Part shown: in pieces, positions 61,721-64,000 of the stretch | How positions within the stretch are numbered: the first letter of the stretch is position 1 | Layout of the letters: every line of letters starts with the position of its first letter | Assembly (NCBI GenBank): GCA_015243575.1 | Contig: CP042469.1 | Location: forward strand, 1,640,929 to 1,704,928 | Direction of reading: 5' to 3' | Origin: Clostridiales bacterium | GTDB lineage: Bacteria; Bacillota; Clostridia; Peptostreptococcales; Anaerovoracaceae | Length of the DNA stretch: 64,000 nt | Made by a program: the position numbers and the translations under genes | The notes under the pieces: generated by a model | Databases searched by the model: none | Seen by the model: only the letters and a program-made list of their open reading frames with translations | What the model was told of the DNA's origin: nothing

Positions 61721-62850
61721 TTCACAAGCCCTCTCTGCCATCGCAGCGCCCACCTTTGTATCGCTCCGATTCCCCACATGATCAGAGAAAACAGAATCGC
61801 CATGATGATAATCGCAGCAAACACCTTGTAATATGCAGACCAGACTCTAGATGCATTGATGTAATATCCCAGACCACCCGGCTGGCCCATCATTTCCGAA
61901 ATGACCAGCGTGGTAAACGCATAGGCGTTGGCTGTGGAAATTCCCGTAAATATGTGAGGCATTGCATTGGGAATCGCAACCCGAAACACGAGGAATGAGG
62001 TTCGTGCACCCAGCGTCTTTGCAACTTCATAGTAAACCTTCTGCGTGCTTGCAATGCCCTGTGCGGTTAAAAACGCAACCGGGAACCACGCCGATATGAC
62101 AATGAGGAAGGTTGCGGCGAGAAAAGGTGAAGGAAACAAGGTCAGGGCGAAGGGCATCCATGCCACAGCAGGAATCACCCCGGTAATTTTTAATACGGGA
62201 TAGACCCAGTAATATACCTTGGGAAACCAGCCAATTAAAATACCGGTGACCACGCCAATCACCACGCCTGATACAAAACCCGCTGTAAATAGTCTTAAGG
62301 AGTACAACGTATTCTCAAAGACAAATCCGCCTTCCATCAAAAGTGCTTCCAGTATTCTTGAGGGCCCCGGGAAAAAGGGCTGGGGCAGCAGCAGGGTCTT
62401 TGTACCGAGAATCTCCCAGAGCGCCAGCCCAATCCCGCTTACAAAACGAAACGGTGCCCGCTGGAGGTATTTGATGCGCCTATCCGAGTTGAAATACGAG
62501 TATATCCCAATCACGAGATAAATAAAGATCATGCCAAACAGTACGATGCTGTATGCACCCATAATATTTAACTTGAAATGGACCACCTCAAACAAATTGA
62601 TTTCATATGTCTTGATTTCAACTTCCGCAAGCTGAGGAAAATACCAATTTGCCAGCTGTGCAAGAAGCAATCCTGAGGCAGTGAAAAGTACACTGAGCAG
62701 ATAACGTGCGTTAGAAATATGATGTGAGGGCAGAATCCTATTATCTGCGGGCAAGGTGTTTGGTCTAGCCGTTATGCTGTTCTGAGGCAGGCGCCTCCAT
62801 TTAAATGAAGGCGCTAAGATTGATCTGTTTTTTAATAAATTGATGCTCAC
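61717..62850 (-). CDS. SsuC/TauC-type ABC transporter permease
   Basis: A 377-residue permease, longer than the usual 250-270 because of an N-terminal extension. Residues 1-45 are polar and basic; two additional hydrophobic helices follow (about 48-70 and 95-115) before the standard BPD_transp_1 domain with its EAA-like loop AKTLGARTSFLVFRVAIPNAMP. The extension may alter interaction with the binding protein. The ATG is preceded by AGGAGG, 32 bases after the binding-protein stop. Confidence 0.88.
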   Translation of the reverse strand: MSINLLKNRSILAPSFKWRRLPQNSITARPNTLPADNRILPSHHISNARYLLSVLFTASGLLLAQLANWYFPQLAEVEIKTYEINLFEVVHFKLNIMGAYSIVLFGMIFIYLVIGIYSYFNSDRRIKYLQRAPFRFVSGIGLALWEILGTKTLLLPQPFFPGPSRILEALLMEGGFVFENTLYSLRLFTAGFVSGVVIGVVTGILIGWFPKVYYWVYPVLKITGVIPAVAWMPFALTLFPSPFLAATFLIVISAWFPVAFLTAQGIASTQKVYYEVAKTLGARTSFLVFRVAIPNAMPHIFTGISTANAYAFTTLVISEMMGQPGGLGYYINASRVWSAYYKVFAAIIIMAILFSLIMWGIGAIQRWALRWQRGLVK

Positions 62851-62882
62851 TTGGTATCCTCCTGAGATCGTTCCTTCTTTTT

Positions 62883-63938
62883 CTATTTTGATTTTACGTC
62901 ATAATAGATCTGGTCTGTGAATGCCTCTGCATCGTTGGTTTTTAGATATCCAATGCTCTTAAGCTCCTGAACAAAGTAAAGAACATCTCCTCTTACATTG
63001 GTCCCTGCAGCCTGTTCCTCAGATGACGGATAAGCATAGCTCTTGATCAGTCTGACAGCAAGGTCTTTGTCATCTATTGCCGAATATTTTTTATCCCCTA
63101 TTATTTCAACGGTTTCTTCCGGGTTTGCTGCAATCCAAGCCTGGGCCTTATTATATGCGCGAAGGATCGCGGCAACTTTTTCAGGATCGTCCTTCAGCAC
63201 TTTTTCCGAAGCGTATAGGAAGCAGCAGTATTTTCCTGCAAAGGTGGGATCTGTGGAAAGATCAAAGATCAACTTAAATTCACCCGATTCCTCTGCAATG
63301 GAACCCAGAGGATCCCACAACGCAGCTACATCTGCATCACCGTTTCGAACTGCCTCAAGCTCCAGATTTCCATCGGAATAAGGCAGGAAGGTAACCTCAT
63401 TGTCCTCCTGGCGCGCAGATATGCCTGCTTTTTCGAGCCATACACTGGCAACCTGATGAGGCGTTCCGCCAATTTCATCAACAGCGATTTTCTTGCCCTT
63501 CAGGTCATCTACTCCGGAAATTGGTGAATCCTTGGCAACGACAAACTTGATACAACCATCATGCAAACCGTCAACCACCTTCACCTTGACACCTTCCTCA
63601 ATCGATGGGAAGAATTGAAAATCTCCGTTTACAATAGGAATATTACCGTTGTTCAAACCGATTTTTCTGGTTTCCGTATCGGCAGAAATCAGGTTGACAT
63701 CAAAGCCCTCTTCTGCAAAGAAGCCCTTCTCAAAGGCTATGTAGATGGGTGCACCGCAAAGAGCACCATCCTTGCCTGGGATATCAATCTTTCCGTATTT
63801 GAATTGAGGTTCTTGTGCATCAGGAGCGGAAGAACCAGCTCCTGTATTCGCCTTTGTACCGCAAGCAGTCAAAGCCACAGTCAGGGATAGTACAAGCACT
63901 GCCGCCTTGAAAAAATTCGAGACACGTTTCGCGTTCAT
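62883..63938 (-). CDS. SsuA/TauA-like substrate-binding lipoprotein
   Basis: A 351-residue lipoprotein with a signal peptide ending in the lipobox LTAC (Cys at about residue 26). The mature protein is of the nitrate/sulfonate/taurine-binding fold (NMT1/THI5-like), with GAPIYIAFEKGFFAEEGFDVNLI, VDDLKGKKIAVDEIGGTPH and ADVAALWDPLGSIAEE. First gene of the importer. The ligand is not predictable; candidates in this setting are alkyl sulfides, sulfoxides, sulfones or sulfonates. The ribosome site AAAAGGAG precedes the ATG. Confidence 0.88.
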   Translation of the reverse strand: MNAKRVSNFFKAAVLVLSLTVALTACGTKANTGAGSSAPDAQEPQFKYGKIDIPGKDGALCGAPIYIAFEKGFFAEEGFDVNLISADTETRKIGLNNGNIPIVNGDFQFFPSIEEGVKVKVVDGLHDGCIKFVVAKDSPISGVDDLKGKKIAVDEIGGTPHQVASVWLEKAGISARQEDNEVTFLPYSDGNLELEAVRNGDADVAALWDPLGSIAEESGEFKLIFDLSTDPTFAGKYCCFLYASEKVLKDDPEKVAAILRAYNKAQAWIAANPEETVEIIGDKKYSAIDDKDLAVRLIKSYAYPSSEEQAAGTNVRGDVLYFVQELKSIGYLKTNDAEAFTDQIYYDVKSK

Positions 63939-63972
63939 AATTCAGTACACTCCTTTTCGTTCATTCATTCCG

Positions 63973-64000
63973 AAAAAAAAATCAAGCAAGAGAGCGGCAA
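63973..64000 (-). promoter_or_regulatory. Possible 3' arm of a leader terminator upstream of the importer (cut by window edge)
   Basis: On the minus strand CGCTCTCTTGCTTGA runs into nine T about 35 bases before the binding-protein start. This looks like the right arm of an intrinsic terminator whose left arm lies beyond position 64000. It could end an upstream gene or belong to a riboswitch. Confidence 0.3.

Overview
The window comes from an anaerobic, endospore-forming, low-to-medium GC Firmicute of class Clostridia. Evidence for this is the sporulation set (spoVAC-D-E, spoIIAA-AB-sigF, sigK, a YlmC/YmxH-type gene), butyrate kinase, an acyl-CoA dehydrogenase with an EtfAB whose alpha subunit carries ferredoxin clusters, ThiI paired with a cysteine desulfurase, and strong AGGAGG-type ribosome sites with sigma-A promoters. 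The family cannot be fixed by reading; an Anaerovoracaceae/Eubacteriales-like lineage is only a guess. No rRNA, tRNA, CRISPR array, transposase or phage gene was seen.

Layout. 1-8.8 kb: 5' part of comEC, a HutP-like gene, a bifunctional class A PBP, spoVAC-D-E, butyrate kinase and a DUF1801 gene. 8.9-13.8 kb: an envelope operon (zinc-dependent phospholipase C family, GT4 glycosyltransferase, UDP-glucose dehydrogenase, radical SAM protein) and a small membrane protein. 13.9-17.5 kb: bcd-etfB-etfA with a candidate Rex operator over its -10 box. 17.9-25.2 kb: spoIIAA-AB-sigF, a palindromic intergenic element, cysteine desulfurase-thiI, RNase Y (apparent ATT start) and rodA. 25.3-32 kb: the elongasome operon radC-mreB-mreC-mreD-PBP2-minD. 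32-39.4 kb: a DUF1540 mini-protein, maf, sigK, a class B PBP, a 0.58-kb palindromic element, and nrdR-cmk-DUF1015. 39.5-48.9 kb: amtB, an ammonium-transporter/histidine-kinase fusion with its response regulator, an AEC transporter, and an IclR-linked amidohydrolase-YfcC pair.

49-64 kb, almost all on the minus strand, is the most interesting part: a sulfur-assimilation island built around a nitrogenase-like enzyme. In transcription order it holds an SsuABC/TauABC-like importer; two tiny DUF2292/YezD-like proteins; an O-acetylhomoserine sulfhydrylase (MetY type); NifH-, NifD- and NifK-like proteins; a free-standing NifX/NafY-type cofactor protein; a short NifB-like radical SAM protein; a polar amino acid (cystine-type) ABC transporter; and a reverse transsulfuration pair (MccB, MccA). 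NifE and NifN are absent. This combination resembles the methylthio-alkane reductase (MarBHDK) system known from Rhodospirillum rubrum, which reductively cleaves C-S bonds of volatile thioethers to give methanethiol for methionine synthesis. The proposed flow is import of an organosulfur compound, reductive C-S cleavage, capture of the thiol by MetY, then conversion towards cysteine by MccAB. The exact substrate is not visible in the sequence.
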